From positions 135,690-176,777 of the forward strand of contig DMDA01000130.1 of the NCBI GenBank assembly GCA_003451595.1: DNA of 41,088 nt. The letters run 5' to 3'. This document shows, piece by piece, positions 8,715 to 18,299 of the stretch (its first letter is position 1; each line of letters starts with the position of its first letter). Below the pieces are notes generated by a model. It was given only the letters and a program-made list of their open reading frames with translations, did not search any database and was not told where the DNA came from. The position numbers and the translations under genes are program-made. This DNA comes from Chloroflexota bacterium. Its GTDB lineage: Bacteria > Chloroflexota > Anaerolineae > Caldilineales > Caldilineaceae.

Positions 8715-9497
8715 TCAAGTTGTGCCTTCAACAATGCGCGGCAGGCTGCGCCCGCCATCGACGAGGAGCGTCTGTCCGGTGAGCATGTCACAGGCGGGTG
8801 AGCAGAGCATGGCGACGAGCGTCGCCACTTCGGCGCGCGTGACCAGTCGCTGCATGGGTGTTGCGGCGATGGCGCGGGCGGTAAATGCTTGATCCATGTC
8901 TTCGTTGTCGGCGATCAGATCCGGCGCCAGCGCAAGCACCGGCACATCGGGCGCCAGTTCCAACGCAAACGCCTCGGTCAGATAGACAACGCCCGCCTTG
9001 GCCAGCCCATAGACGCTATGACTGCGGTGCCGGTAATCCGTAGCGGCAATGTTGATGATGCGGCCAGTCCTACGCGCGCGCATCTGTCGTCCCACCAGTT
9101 GTGTCAGTTGATAGGTCGCGCGCACGTTGCCGTGCATGACGCGATCAAATTCTTCCATGCTGAGGTCAAGCAATGGGGTGTCGATGTAGGGGCCAAAGTT
9201 GTTGACGAGAATATCGATGGCGCCAAGCTGAGTCGCGACCGCGTCCACCAGAGGTGGGACGCCGGCGGCATCAAGCAAATCGGCCTGGACCGCACACACA
9301 GCGACACCTTGTGCGGCCAGCTCTGCGCACAACGCCATCGCGTGCGCAGCGGCTTGGTGATAATGCACGGCGACGGCTGCGCCGTGCGCCGCGAGGGTAC
9401 GCGCAATGGTCACGCCCAATCCGCGTGACGCACCGGTGATCAGACAGACCTTGCCACGCAATGAAGGGATTGCTGTTGGCGTGTGCATGGCGTTCAT
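8715..9497 (-). CDS. Short-chain dehydrogenase/reductase (SDR)
   Basis: 260 residues with a classical SDR fold. NAD(P)-binding motif TGASRGLG is near residue 21, NNFGP marks the NAG-type motif, and catalytic residues lie in the SHSVYGLAKAG segment (YxxxK). The C-terminus ends with the usual LTGQTLLVDGGRSLP. The Arg after the glycine motif fits an NADP(H) preference, but this is weak. Start ATG 9497 follows the acyl-CoA dehydrogenase stop by 3 bp, with GAGGGAGAG as ribosome site, so the two are translationally linked. The substrate is unknown; a 3-ketoacyl or acyl-CoA related alcohol/ketone is a guess from the neighbour. Confidence 0.88.
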   Translation of the reverse strand: MNAMHTPTAIPSLRGKVCLITGASRGLGVTIARTLAAHGAAVAVHYHQAAAHAMALCAELAAQGVAVCAVQADLLDAAGVPPLVDAVATQLGAIDILVNNFGPYIDTPLLDLSMEEFDRVMHGNVRATYQLTQLVGRQMRARRTGRIINIAATDYRHRSHSVYGLAKAGVVYLTEAFALELAPDVPVLALAPDLIADNEDMDQAFTARAIAATPMQRLVTRAEVATLVAMLCSPACDMLTGQTLLVDGGRSLPRIVEGTT

Positions 9498-9500
9498 CGC

Positions 9501-10700
9501 TTACTCTCCCTCGCATTGCTCAATGACGGTGCGCCCCCACAGGATAGCCGCTTCGTCATCGCTGGGTGGATGACTGAGGCCAGCGCGCACATCGCGATAG
9601 TAGCGTTCAAGCGGCAAGGCCCGCGTTAGCCCAGCGCCACCCGCTGCGCGCAGACAATGATCGACAGCGGCGACGGCATGGTTGGTGACGGTGACTTTGG
9701 CGGCTGCCAGCCACGTCGTCAGTTCACTGCGACGCGCGGGATGGCGCGCCCATTGCTCGGCGGTGAAGTAAAGTTGCGTCCGTGCTGTGTGCAGCAACAG
9801 CGCAGCCTGACCCAGCTGGCGCTGCACGCTTTCCAGCGTAGCGATCGGGCGTCCCAACGCAGCGGGAACCCGACAGCGCGCGTAGTCGCTGGCAGCGTCC
9901 ACTGCGGCTGCCGCCACGCCGAGATAGACCGCGCTGACGCCCAGTGTAAACCAGGCATTGCCGACGCCGCCCTTAGCCTGGCTAGTGCGCCCGATCAGGT
10001 TGGCGTGCGGCGTCTTGACCCCGCGCAGCGCAACAGTGTGACTGCCCGTCGTGCGCATCCCGACTGCGTCCCACGGCTGCTCAATGTGAAAGCGATCATC
10101 GACAGCGACGAGAAAGCGCCCTACTTCGCCGCTGCCATCTTCCAACGCCGCCGGAATAATGGCGTAATCCAGCACGGGAAACATGCTGGCGAAGCTCTTG
10201 CAACCATCGATCACCCAGTGGTCGATGGCGCCGTTGTCGGCGTAGACGGGGCGCGCCGTGGTTTGGGGACGGCCGCCGCGACTGGGGCTGCCCAACGCCG
10301 GTTCGGTCGCCAGCGAGTTGATCAACGCTCCACGGGTGACAGCCGCGCGGCAGACCTCGGCGAAGAGCGTCGCGGGCCAGTCGCCGCTTTCCGCTGCGCT
10401 GCCGATGGTCTGTACATGCATCACAAAGCTCAAGGCGGTGCTGCCGTCGCCCTGCGCCAACCGTTCGACCACCATGACAGCTGTCAATAGATCGGCGCCC
10501 CAGCCACCCAGCGTTATGGGCACGGGCAGCGCTGGCAACCCGGCAGTGCGGATGTCAGCAAAGTTGGCGTAGGGAAAGGCGCCACTACGATCTTGTTCAT
10601 CGGCACGCGTGGCAAAGAGCGCCGCCAGCGGTTCGACAATAGCCAGAAAGCGCGCCTGCTGCTCAGTCAGCACAGAATTCATCTTCACACCAGCATTCAT
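9501..10700 (-). CDS. Acyl-CoA dehydrogenase family flavoprotein
   Basis: 399 residues with the three-part acyl-CoA dehydrogenase fold. Visible are the N-terminal helical domain with the GLPALPVPITLGGWGADL stretch, a middle beta domain (WVIDGCKSFASMFPVLDYAI, WDAVGMRTTGSHTVALRGV) and a C-terminal helical domain ending in a RAAGGAGLTRALPLERYYRD segment. The MRTTGSH segment resembles the DszC/flavin-monooxygenase-like side branch as well as true dehydrogenases, and the usual catalytic Glu cannot be placed with certainty. It sits 13 bp after the PLD gene stop and 3 bp before the SDR, so one transcript is likely. AAGGA lies just before ATG 10700; ATG 10682 is the alternative. Confidence 0.82.
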   Translation of the reverse strand: MNAGVKMNSVLTEQQARFLAIVEPLAALFATRADEQDRSGAFPYANFADIRTAGLPALPVPITLGGWGADLLTAVMVVERLAQGDGSTALSFVMHVQTIGSAAESGDWPATLFAEVCRAAVTRGALINSLATEPALGSPSRGGRPQTTARPVYADNGAIDHWVIDGCKSFASMFPVLDYAIIPAALEDGSGEVGRFLVAVDDRFHIEQPWDAVGMRTTGSHTVALRGVKTPHANLIGRTSQAKGGVGNAWFTLGVSAVYLGVAAAAVDAASDYARCRVPAALGRPIATLESVQRQLGQAALLLHTARTQLYFTAEQWARHPARRSELTTWLAAAKVTVTNHAVAAVDHCLRAAGGAGLTRALPLERYYRDVRAGLSHPPSDDEAAILWGRTVIEQCEGE

Positions 10701-10713
10701 CCTTCAAGGCGAT

Positions 10714-12306
10714 TCAAAATACGCGGAAGTCGCGCAATGTCTGCTCATATTCATTCAAATAGAGGCGCGCCAGCAACGCGTCAGAGGCGACAACGTACAG
10801 GTCATGCGAAAAGACCGAAGTGTTGTACCAGTTGAAGCTGCCTTCTAGCACCACGCGCTCATCGATCACGCAATACTTGGAGTGAATCGGGCAGTAGGGC
10901 ACCGGCTGATCGTAGCGACCGTAGGCCAGGCGCACAGGCACGCCGCTGCGTTGCAGACGATAAACCGCCGGCAGCAACGGACGGCGTAGCTCCTCTTCCA
11001 TTGTGTACTCCTTGCCGGGGTCGCCCTGACGCGCCAGATGGCCGTTGAGCAGCACCTGCACATCGACGCCGCGCGCCTTCGCCTGAATCAGGGCGTCGAT
11101 CACGCTATCGTTATGCTCGCCTAGCATCTCACCTAGCAAAAAGAGACAGAGCCGAATCGACCGCTGCGCCCGGTTGATTTCCGCCAGGATGGCCTGATGT
11201 GGGCGGTAATACTTGCCATTTGCCAGCGCTTGACGGCCAAAGGTGTAGAGCAGGTTGAAGCGGCTGAGCGGGTCAATCTGGTATTTCTGGATCACGCCGC
11301 CGCGAATGCTCTGGAAGATATTGTCCAGCAACCGCGTCAGCCCCTGCGAACGGAAGGTCATGCCCGATTCCCAGTTTGCGCCCCAACGGTCAAAGGTGAT
11401 GTTGAATGATCCCAGGATGCTGTCGGCGTCGCCAAAGAGGATGAACTTGTTGTGCATGTCTGGCGCCACTTCGATCAGCGGATGCTGCGGCGTGCAAAAG
11501 ACGCCCAGCAGCTCAAGGCCGGCGCGTTTCAGCCGGAGATAGTTGTCGGAGTTCGTCAGCGTCATCTTGCGCCAGTCCACCTGAATCTGCACCCAGACGC
11601 CCTGGGAGGCGGCGTAGAGTAGGTGGTTGACAAAGTCGGTGTCGTCGATGCAATCCACACACACCTTGATCGTTGTCAGGCGCTCCGGTGCGCGGCGCTT
11701 CTGCTCAATCATGGCGTCGATCTGGTCATGGATGTAGCGCTTGGGATGGTAGGGATGATACGGCACGCCCTTCGTGAACTTGGGGATGATGTTGAGTGAC
11801 TCGAAGTGTCCATCGATCCATTCGACATCGCGCTGAAGTTGGGCGGCGTCGCATTCATAGGTGCGCCAGGTGTTGGGCGTGGCGTAGGCGTCGGTGATGG
11901 CGCGGTGTTGATGCTGATCGTTGTTGAAGTCGGGGCCGTCGAAGAAAATGTATTCCTGCCGCGAAGGGATCGAGCGTTCGTCGCGGTGGACGATGTAGGC
12001 GAACTTGACGCACGTCACCCGTCCGTACGTGGCCGGAAAGGGGTGGATGTAGAAGTCACGCGTCTTGCGTCGGTGCGATTTCCACGTTTCCTGATAAGGG
12101 TCAGTGTCCACGATAAAGTGCTCAACGATGCCGTCACTGCGGTAGACTTTGAGCAGCACTTTGAGGTTCAACTCAGAACCCCACCGTACATCGAAGCGAA
12201 TTTTTCCCCAGCGCAGATAGAAAAGTTCCCTGAAATCATTGCGCTTGCCAAACGGGGCGCCCAACTGCCCATCGATCGGGGTGGCGTAATCTTCGGCAAA
12301 TTCCAT
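10714..12306 (-). CDS. Phospholipase D-superfamily protein with N-terminal beta domain
   Basis: 530 residues. Two HKD half-sites are present: HNKFILFGD (His285, Lys287, Asp292) and HSKYCVIDE (His475, Lys477, Asp482), each followed by the usual GSFN. These two sites form one active centre in the PLD fold, which cleaves phosphodiester bonds in lipids or nucleic acids. Residues 1-130 are a beta-rich region (FDVRWGSELNLKVLLKVYRS, VKFAYIVHRDE) of unclear family. No signal peptide is seen, so it probably acts in the cytosol. AAGGAAG precedes ATG 12306. It lies 26 bp after an EEP nuclease gene that carries carbohydrate-binding-like domains; the pairing suggests a shared substrate, but which one is unknown. 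Confidence 0.85.
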   Translation of the reverse strand: MEFAEDYATPIDGQLGAPFGKRNDFRELFYLRWGKIRFDVRWGSELNLKVLLKVYRSDGIVEHFIVDTDPYQETWKSHRRKTRDFYIHPFPATYGRVTCVKFAYIVHRDERSIPSRQEYIFFDGPDFNNDQHQHRAITDAYATPNTWRTYECDAAQLQRDVEWIDGHFESLNIIPKFTKGVPYHPYHPKRYIHDQIDAMIEQKRRAPERLTTIKVCVDCIDDTDFVNHLLYAASQGVWVQIQVDWRKMTLTNSDNYLRLKRAGLELLGVFCTPQHPLIEVAPDMHNKFILFGDADSILGSFNITFDRWGANWESGMTFRSQGLTRLLDNIFQSIRGGVIQKYQIDPLSRFNLLYTFGRQALANGKYYRPHQAILAEINRAQRSIRLCLFLLGEMLGEHNDSVIDALIQAKARGVDVQVLLNGHLARQGDPGKEYTMEEELRRPLLPAVYRLQRSGVPVRLAYGRYDQPVPYCPIHSKYCVIDERVVLEGSFNWYNTSVFSHDLYVVASDALLARLYLNEYEQTLRDFRVF

Positions 12307-12332
12307 AAACTTCCTTATGTGCTACAGCTATG

Positions 12333-13841
12333 CTACACAGGTTCAAAGGTGACCAGGAAGCCTTCATGGTCGGAGACGCGCCCATAAGCTCCCTCAACAA
12401 ACAGGCGCTGCGCAGCAACGGGGCGCAGCCTGTCGCCGCGCTTGAGCAGGATAAAGTCGATGCGTCCGTCGTGCGTCAATGCGCTCTGCCAATGTTCTTG
12501 ACGGCGGCGAAAGACGGCATCAAACGCAGCGCGATCCGTCACCTTGAGAAATTGATCTTCAAAGTCGCTGCTGTTGACGATGTGGGCATAGCCTTCAGAG
12601 CCAGCCTTGATGTTGAAATCGCCGCAAAGCAACGTGGCGACGACGTGACGCGTGGCGCGCCGCTCCGCCCAAGCGCGCAGTGCATCGAACTGAGCGGCGA
12701 AGCCGTTGCTCCACCAGCTCAAGTGCGCTGAAAACAGATTAATCACCCCGATGCCCGGAACGTTGATCTGTCCCATCAACACCTTGCGCGCATGAATGTC
12801 ATAGGGATCGTGGCTGGCGGAAACGTAGCGCGCTTCGGTGCGCATAAAGGGGTAGCGGCTGAGGATCGCCACACCCTCACGGTAGCGGTCAAAGCCGCGA
12901 TGCGACCAATCGGTGCACAGGTAGAAAGGCTGTGGCAACTGCTCATGAATGATGCGCGCCGTGTTGGAAGCCCAATCACCGGCGCCATCATTCCAATGTT
13001 CGGCCACTTCTTGCAAGCAGATAACGTCGATGTTTTGCTCGCGGATCGCCTGTGCGATCGTCGTCAACTTCGCCTGCTGATCATCCTCTTGATAGCAGTG
13101 CAGGTTGAGAATCAGCACCTTGAAGTTGTCGCGGCGGGCGCTGAAGTTGCGTCCGCCGCAGTTCTCCCAGTGCTGGCGACCATCGACGTCTGCTACGATG
13201 GCATATTCCACCCGAAAGGCCTCGCGAATGCGCAGCCGCGCCGTCCAAACGCCGACCGCATATTGGTTCGGGTTGCGCGCATTGCTCAACTCCAGCTGAT
13301 CCCAATAGCGTCGCGTTAGGGTGCAGGCTGTCCGGTGTTTGGTCTGCCAGCCATCGGTGCTCCACTCGATAGCAACCTGTGCAGCGCGGCCATGGACAGC
13401 CACCGTCACCGGTGCGACGCGTTGCTCCGGCTCCAGGCGCGGGCTGAAATCGAGCAACGCCACCGGATGACGCGGCCCAACCAGCACGCCTGCGTCCGCC
13501 TCAATCGTGTAGTTGACGCCGCCGTTGTTCTCCCACGTTTCGCGCCCTTGTTGATTGACGACGAGCGCAAATTGAACGTTGCCCGGCAGCGGGCGTTCGT
13601 CTGCCAACGTCACCTCGACTTCGGCGCGCCACAGCTCCAGGTTGTCGCCATACGGCGCAACGTAGTGCGCCGTCGCCGTCTGCCACTCCCCTTCTTCGCC
13701 GCGCCAGCGCACCTCGATGCGCTTGGCGTATTCGCGATTCTCCACGAGGGCGACGAAGGTCAGCCGTTGTAGAGGAGCGCGCTGCCGCCGCGAAATGACG
13801 CTTGCAGCGTAATACAATTCAATTTCAGCCACAGGCAACAA
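12333..13841 (-). CDS. Endonuclease/exonuclease/phosphatase protein with two CBM21-like domains
   Basis: 502 residues. Residues 1-115 and 125-235 are two related beta domains ending in WENNGGVNY (103-111) and WENCGGRNF (225-233). This matches the W-D/E-N-N-x-x-N-Y signature of CBM21 starch/glycogen-binding domains. From about 238 on lies a complete EEP (DNase I-like) fold: LNLHCYQ, DVICLQEVAEHW, GVAILSRYPF, SAHLSWW, LLCGDFNIKAG, GRIDFILLKRG and VSDHEGF. All expected catalytic residues (Glu, His, Asp-Asn, Asp-His) are present. EEP enzymes hydrolyse phosphoesters in nucleic acids, inositol phosphates or lipids. No signal peptide is seen. The start is uncertain: TTG 13841 is used, GTG 13835 is an in-frame alternative. 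Confidence 0.85.
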   Translation of the reverse strand: MLPVAEIELYYAASVISRRQRAPLQRLTFVALVENREYAKRIEVRWRGEEGEWQTATAHYVAPYGDNLELWRAEVEVTLADERPLPGNVQFALVVNQQGRETWENNGGVNYTIEADAGVLVGPRHPVALLDFSPRLEPEQRVAPVTVAVHGRAAQVAIEWSTDGWQTKHRTACTLTRRYWDQLELSNARNPNQYAVGVWTARLRIREAFRVEYAIVADVDGRQHWENCGGRNFSARRDNFKVLILNLHCYQEDDQQAKLTTIAQAIREQNIDVICLQEVAEHWNDGAGDWASNTARIIHEQLPQPFYLCTDWSHRGFDRYREGVAILSRYPFMRTEARYVSASHDPYDIHARKVLMGQINVPGIGVINLFSAHLSWWSNGFAAQFDALRAWAERRATRHVVATLLCGDFNIKAGSEGYAHIVNSSDFEDQFLKVTDRAAFDAVFRRRQEHWQSALTHDGRIDFILLKRGDRLRPVAAQRLFVEGAYGRVSDHEGFLVTFEPV

Positions 13842-14190
13842 TCCGATTTCCGTATGATGAGACGCGATCAGAGGTCTCGAACCTCTCCTGTCCTTCGATA
13901 TGGCGACTGATTGTAGCAGATTGTTGCACTTTCCGCGAAGCCGCTGTGGGCATGAGGCTATTCACGCCGCGCCCCAATCCGCTGCCAGCGCCAGTTGTGT
14001 GATGCGTGGCGCGTGCCGAGAGCGCACCACGTGACACGGCGCACGCGCCGCGCTCATTTTTGGCCTGCCGGTACTGGTAAGTTGACCAGGTATGCGCCTG
14101 CGCGCGTGGATATGGTCAGCATTGCCACAACGTGCTACACTCATGGCGTTGTCTGTGTGTCAGTCTGTTTGCCTTGCGAGGAGTTGACCG
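13842..14190. other. Divergent intergenic region before the B12-binding subunit gene
   Basis: A 349-bp gap between divergent genes with no convincing coding frame. It holds a short GC hairpin CGGCGC-AC-GCGCCG (14037-14050) followed by five Ts at 14057-14061, and an extended -10-like TGCTACACT at 14133-14141. Promoters for both flanking operons must lie here. Confidence 0.6.
14133..14141 (+). promoter_or_regulatory. Candidate extended -10 for the mutase-subunit/MeaB operon
   Basis: TGCTACACT has the TGn extension and a TAnnnT hexamer. A weak -35 (TGGTCA, 14113-14118) sits 17 bp upstream. The start codon is 49 bp downstream with GAGGAG just before it. Motif-only call. Confidence 0.35.
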
Positions 14191-14595
<405 letters not shown>

Positions 14596-15630
14596 ATGAA
14601 TGGGGTTGAACCGCGCACGACGACCGCAGCGGATGCGTTGGTCGCTGGCGTGCTCGGCGGCAATCGGCTGCTGCTGGCGCGCGCCATCTCACGCGTCGAA
14701 AATCAGGCGCCGGAAGCCAGTGCGTTGCTGACGGCGCTCTACCCTCATTCCGGTCAGGCGCATATCATTGGCGTCACCGGCGCACCGGGCACGGGCAAGT
14801 CCACGCTCGTTACTGCGCTGGCGCAGTGTTACCGCGCAGCGGGTTTGACCGTCGGCATCGTCGCCATCGACCCGACCAGCCCCTTTACTGGCGGCGCACT
14901 GCTAGGCGATCGCGTACGTATGCGGGCACTGGCAGGCGACGCAGGCGTCTTTATGCGCAGCATGGCGACGCGTGGCAGTCTTGGTGGCCTGAGCAAGACA
15001 ACCGGCGACGTCGTCACTGTACTCGACGCGGCCGGCTTCGACCGCATCATCGTCGAGACGGTGGGTGTGGGCCAGGCGGAAGTGGAGATCGCCAGCACAG
15101 CACACACCACGCTCGTCATCGAAGCGCCAGGGTTAGGCGACGAAGTGCAGGCGATCAAAGCTGGCATCCTGGAGATCGCCGACATTTTGGTTGTCAACAA
15201 GGCTGACCGCCCCGGCATGGATCGCACGCTGCGTGCGCTGGAGATGATGCTTGACATTGAAGGCAACGGCGCGCGCTATGTCCGGCATCATGGACAGTTG
15301 TTGCGCGTCGAGTCGCCTGTCGAGAGCGATGAGGAAGATCGACGCTGGAAGGTCATCGTCATGAAGACCGTGGCGACCGACAACACAGGGGTCGAGGAGC
15401 TACGCCAGCGTATCGAGGCGCATCGCCACTGGCTGATGGAGTCGGGGGAACTGGCGCTGCGCCAGCAATTGCGCATCGCCAACACGCTGGAGAATATCAT
15501 CCGCGCTGAGCTGAACCGTCGCATCGCAGCCAGCATCCCTGCCGGCAGGCTTGACGAGCTGGTGGAGCAGATTCGCCGCCGCGAGCGCGATCCATATTCA
15601 GCGGCGGCGGAACTCTTGTCGCTAGTGTGA
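14596..15630 (+). CDS. meaB: MeaB/ArgK-type G3E GTPase, mutase chaperone
   Basis: 344 residues of the MeaB (ArgK) P-loop GTPase family. Walker A is GAPGTGKST at about 56-64. Further marks are VAIDPTSPFTGGALLGDRVRM, MATRGSLGGLSKTTGD, IVETVGVGQAEVEIA and the guanine-recognition NKAD. The C-terminal helical region ends in the RRRERDPYSAAAELL dimerisation/arm segment. MeaB gates cobalamin delivery to acyl-CoA mutases and ejects damaged cofactor using GTP. It follows the B12-binding subunit with no gap, which supports this role over an arginine-kinase reading. Confidence 0.95.
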   Translation: MNGVEPRTTTAADALVAGVLGGNRLLLARAISRVENQAPEASALLTALYPHSGQAHIIGVTGAPGTGKSTLVTALAQCYRAAGLTVGIVAIDPTSPFTGGALLGDRVRMRALAGDAGVFMRSMATRGSLGGLSKTTGDVVTVLDAAGFDRIIVETVGVGQAEVEIASTAHTTLVIEAPGLGDEVQAIKAGILEIADILVVNKADRPGMDRTLRALEMMLDIEGNGARYVRHHGQLLRVESPVESDEEDRRWKVIVMKTVATDNTGVEELRQRIEAHRHWLMESGELALRQQLRIANTLENIIRAELNRRIAASIPAGRLDELVEQIRRRERDPYSAAAELLSLV

Positions 15631-15690
15631 GCGGATGACGCGCGGCGATGCAATTACCCTGATGCAGCGCCGATCGCGAATCTGCTGCGT

Positions 15691-16341
15691 TCAGCCACCC
15701 GGCCGGCGCCGTCTCCAGAGCGTGAGTGGAATCAACAACAGCCAGCTATACATCGCCCAGTCGGCGTTGATGAAGGCAATCCCAATCGACAGGCCAAAAA
15801 CAAACACCACGGAGAGCGCCCGCATGAGGCTGCGTTGTCGCCATGTTCCTGGCGGTGGCGCGTCAGTGAGCTTGCCGGGGCCAGCCACGTAGAGCGTGAT
15901 CAGCGTCATTATCAGGCCAATGGCCACCATCGTTGACGCGTAAAAGATGGTGGCTGTCCGATTGCCATACTCACTGATCAGCGTTGTGGGGAATGGGATA
16001 AAGGCAATCAGCATCAGCAACAGAAAATTGAGCAACAGTAACCGGTCATCGTAGCGCTGGATGTGGAGAAACAAGCGGTGATGTCCAAGCCAGAATGATG
16101 CGATCACCCAGAAGCTGATGGCGAAGGCAAGATAAGCGTCCGGTATCGCAAGCAGCGCCTGCCACAGCGCAGCATCGTCGGTGAAGTCGCCGGCTGGCAG
16201 GCGGATTTCCAACGCCAGCAACGTAATGGCAATGGCAAAGACGGCGTCGCTGAAAAAGACCAGTCGCTCCAAACCCAATTGCAAGGATGCTTCCGAAGGT
16301 GAGGTTGACTTAGAGGAAGTAGTCTTCGATTGATTGCTCAT
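15691..16341 (-). CDS. TMEM175-family potassium channel (DUF1211)
   Basis: 216 residues with about six membrane helices. The first helix region holds the family signature RLVFFSDAVFAIAITLLALE, where the FSD motif and polar helix-1 residues line the ion path. Later helices include AFAISFWVIASFWLGHHRLF and LLLNFLLLMLIAFIPFPTTL. Bacterial members form tetramers that conduct potassium across the cell membrane. ATG 16341 is chosen because it overlaps the stop of the upstream gene in an ATGA, a clear sign of translational coupling; ATG 16353 would extend deeper into that gene. It is last in the translin-led operon. Confidence 0.88.
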   Translation of the reverse strand: MSNQSKTTSSKSTSPSEASLQLGLERLVFFSDAVFAIAITLLALEIRLPAGDFTDDAALWQALLAIPDAYLAFAISFWVIASFWLGHHRLFLHIQRYDDRLLLLNFLLLMLIAFIPFPTTLISEYGNRTATIFYASTMVAIGLIMTLITLYVAGPGKLTDAPPPGTWRQRSLMRALSVVFVFGLSIGIAFINADWAMYSWLLLIPLTLWRRRRPGG

Positions 16342-18290
16342 GATCCACTCCAACGTGTTCCAGCCTGTTCGACGCCGCGCGCCAACGCCACAACCGCTTC
16401 CGGCCCATCCAACGCGATCAGCAGCGGCAGCAGCCCTTCAATGCCGTGCACCGTCTGCCAAAGGCCGCGCTGGCTGTCATGTTGCCAGACGCCCACGATA
16501 AATTGCTCGACTGCTGCACGCACATTGCCGACGCCATTGCTGTTGCCCGCCACCGATGATGACATGAACTCTGCACTGAGTTCTTTGACCAACAATTGCG
16601 ACAGGCTGGTGAGCCGCGCGGCGTGCTTCTCACCGCTACGCGCCCGCAGCGAGTTCTGCAGCACCGGCAGCACCGACAGCGCCAGTTGCGTGCGCCCGCT
16701 GATCAACAATGGCGTCAGCAGATTGTCCACCAGGAAGCTCACCAGCGCCTCGCCGTCCAACAGACGCGGCGCCCAGGTCAGGAGCATGGCGACCTGTTGC
16801 TTGAGGGTGGCCTGGTTACGCGCATCAGGGGCGTCCTGCTGCAACACGGCGCGCAGCCGCAGCCCGGCGCTGCGCAGATCGTCATCGTTCAGGCTGCGGC
16901 TGAAGAAATGACGCACACGCTGCCAAAAGCCGGCTGGTTCGCGCCAGGCATCCAGGATTGCCAGCGCTTTATCAGGCTGGTTGCGCTCCAGATAGACTTG
17001 CGCCAGCCCCCAGATCAGCGCGCGTTCCGGATTGCGTCCTGGGTAGCTCTGCGCCCAGGTCAGCCCCTTTGCGATCTGCTCCTCGGCCAGCGCTGGTTCA
17101 TCGACCGCTAGCAACCCGCGCACCAGCCCGATATAGCCCTCCGCTTTTGTCGGGTCCTTGGCTGGAATCGACTCCACCACATCAACGGCGAATTTTACGG
17201 CGCCCAGCTCGATCAGCGTGGCTGCAGCGCCGGCGGCAGTCCAACCGTCGCTCTGCGTGCCAAGCAACGCCAGTCGATTTGCCAGCTCGATGCGCGCCTC
17301 GCGCGGGATTTGGCGCACCGGTAGTGCGCGCACCGCCTCTTGCATCGTATACACCTGAAAGTCGATGTCAGCGTCAGCCGTCGGGCGCTTGACCTGACGC
17401 AGCAGATTCTGGTCGCCCTTGCGAAGTGACAGGCCGCTTTCGCGTCGCGCAGCCTGGATGTTGGCAATGGCGGTGAGCTGTGCTAACACTTCGTCGATGG
17501 CGCCCGCCTGCGCCAGGGCAATGGCAGTGAGCCGGCGCGCATGCAGGCTGGTCAACGAGGCGTGACGGAAGGTGTCGACGCCCAGGGTCAGGAGGCGCGT
17601 GAGGCGCGGCGCGGCGCTGGAACGGCTGAGTTGTTCGCTGACCGCTGTCGTCACGTTGAGCACGAATTGCGCACCAGAGTCGCCATAACGACGGAGCGCG
17701 TTGGTGATCACGGCGATGCCCAGCGGATGCAGCCCCAGCCGCACCCATGTGTCGGCCAGCATCTGGCGTTGTTCAGGTGTGACAATCGGGCGTTCCCAGG
17801 GGGCGGCAAATTGATCAAGGCGCTCCAGAAAGGTGAAGGCGAGCTGAGCGTCGCCGATGGTTGCGGCCGTCGCGGCGGCAAAGAGGAGGCGGTCGCGCGC
17901 GGTCACATCGTCAGGCGCAGCAGTTGGCGCCACTATCTCCGGCTGCCGACGCTTCAATTCCTGACCGATCAAGGCGGCCAGGCCGAATTTGCGGTCGATC
18001 TGGTGGGAGAGGCGATAGAGCGTTTGCACCAGCGTCAACGGCTGACGCGGCGATGCTATACGCGCAACAGTCAGGGCTTCAGTTGCGGCGCCGGCATCGG
18101 CCAGCGCCTCCCAGCACTGCTGAATCAACCAGGAGTCGGGTCGATAGACAGCGCGCTCCTCAATCTGATCGGTGGCGCCGGGGGGGTGAGCGGCAAGCAG
18201 CGCCTCCAGCGCGCGCTGCACCAGAGTGCTGCGGGTGGCAGGCTGCGTAGCGACAGCTGCGTCAGGCGATGCGTCCAGAAGTGTCGTCAT
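16338..18290 (-). CDS. Large helical-repeat protein of unknown function
   Basis: 650 residues with no family I can name. It is almost all helical and Ala/Leu-rich, with segments such as QCWEALADAGAATEALTVAR, TWVRLGLHPLGIAVITNALR, EGYIGLVRGLLAVDEPALAE and ALIWGLAQVYLERNQPDKAL that look like degenerate TPR/HEAT-type repeats. No signal peptide, membrane helix or catalytic motif is visible. It begins 9 bp after a mini membrane protein and overlaps the TMEM175 channel gene by 4 bp (ATGA). A scaffold or interaction role in the same process as its operon partners is likely, but this is inference. Confidence 0.75.
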   Translation of the reverse strand: MTTLLDASPDAAVATQPATRSTLVQRALEALLAAHPPGATDQIEERAVYRPDSWLIQQCWEALADAGAATEALTVARIASPRQPLTLVQTLYRLSHQIDRKFGLAALIGQELKRRQPEIVAPTAAPDDVTARDRLLFAAATAATIGDAQLAFTFLERLDQFAAPWERPIVTPEQRQMLADTWVRLGLHPLGIAVITNALRRYGDSGAQFVLNVTTAVSEQLSRSSAAPRLTRLLTLGVDTFRHASLTSLHARRLTAIALAQAGAIDEVLAQLTAIANIQAARRESGLSLRKGDQNLLRQVKRPTADADIDFQVYTMQEAVRALPVRQIPREARIELANRLALLGTQSDGWTAAGAAATLIELGAVKFAVDVVESIPAKDPTKAEGYIGLVRGLLAVDEPALAEEQIAKGLTWAQSYPGRNPERALIWGLAQVYLERNQPDKALAILDAWREPAGFWQRVRHFFSRSLNDDDLRSAGLRLRAVLQQDAPDARNQATLKQQVAMLLTWAPRLLDGEALVSFLVDNLLTPLLISGRTQLALSVLPVLQNSLRARSGEKHAARLTSLSQLLVKELSAEFMSSSVAGNSNGVGNVRAAVEQFIVGVWQHDSQRGLWQTVHGIEGLLPLLIALDGPEAVVALARGVEQAGTRWSGS

Positions 18291-18299
18291 GCAAGTTTA

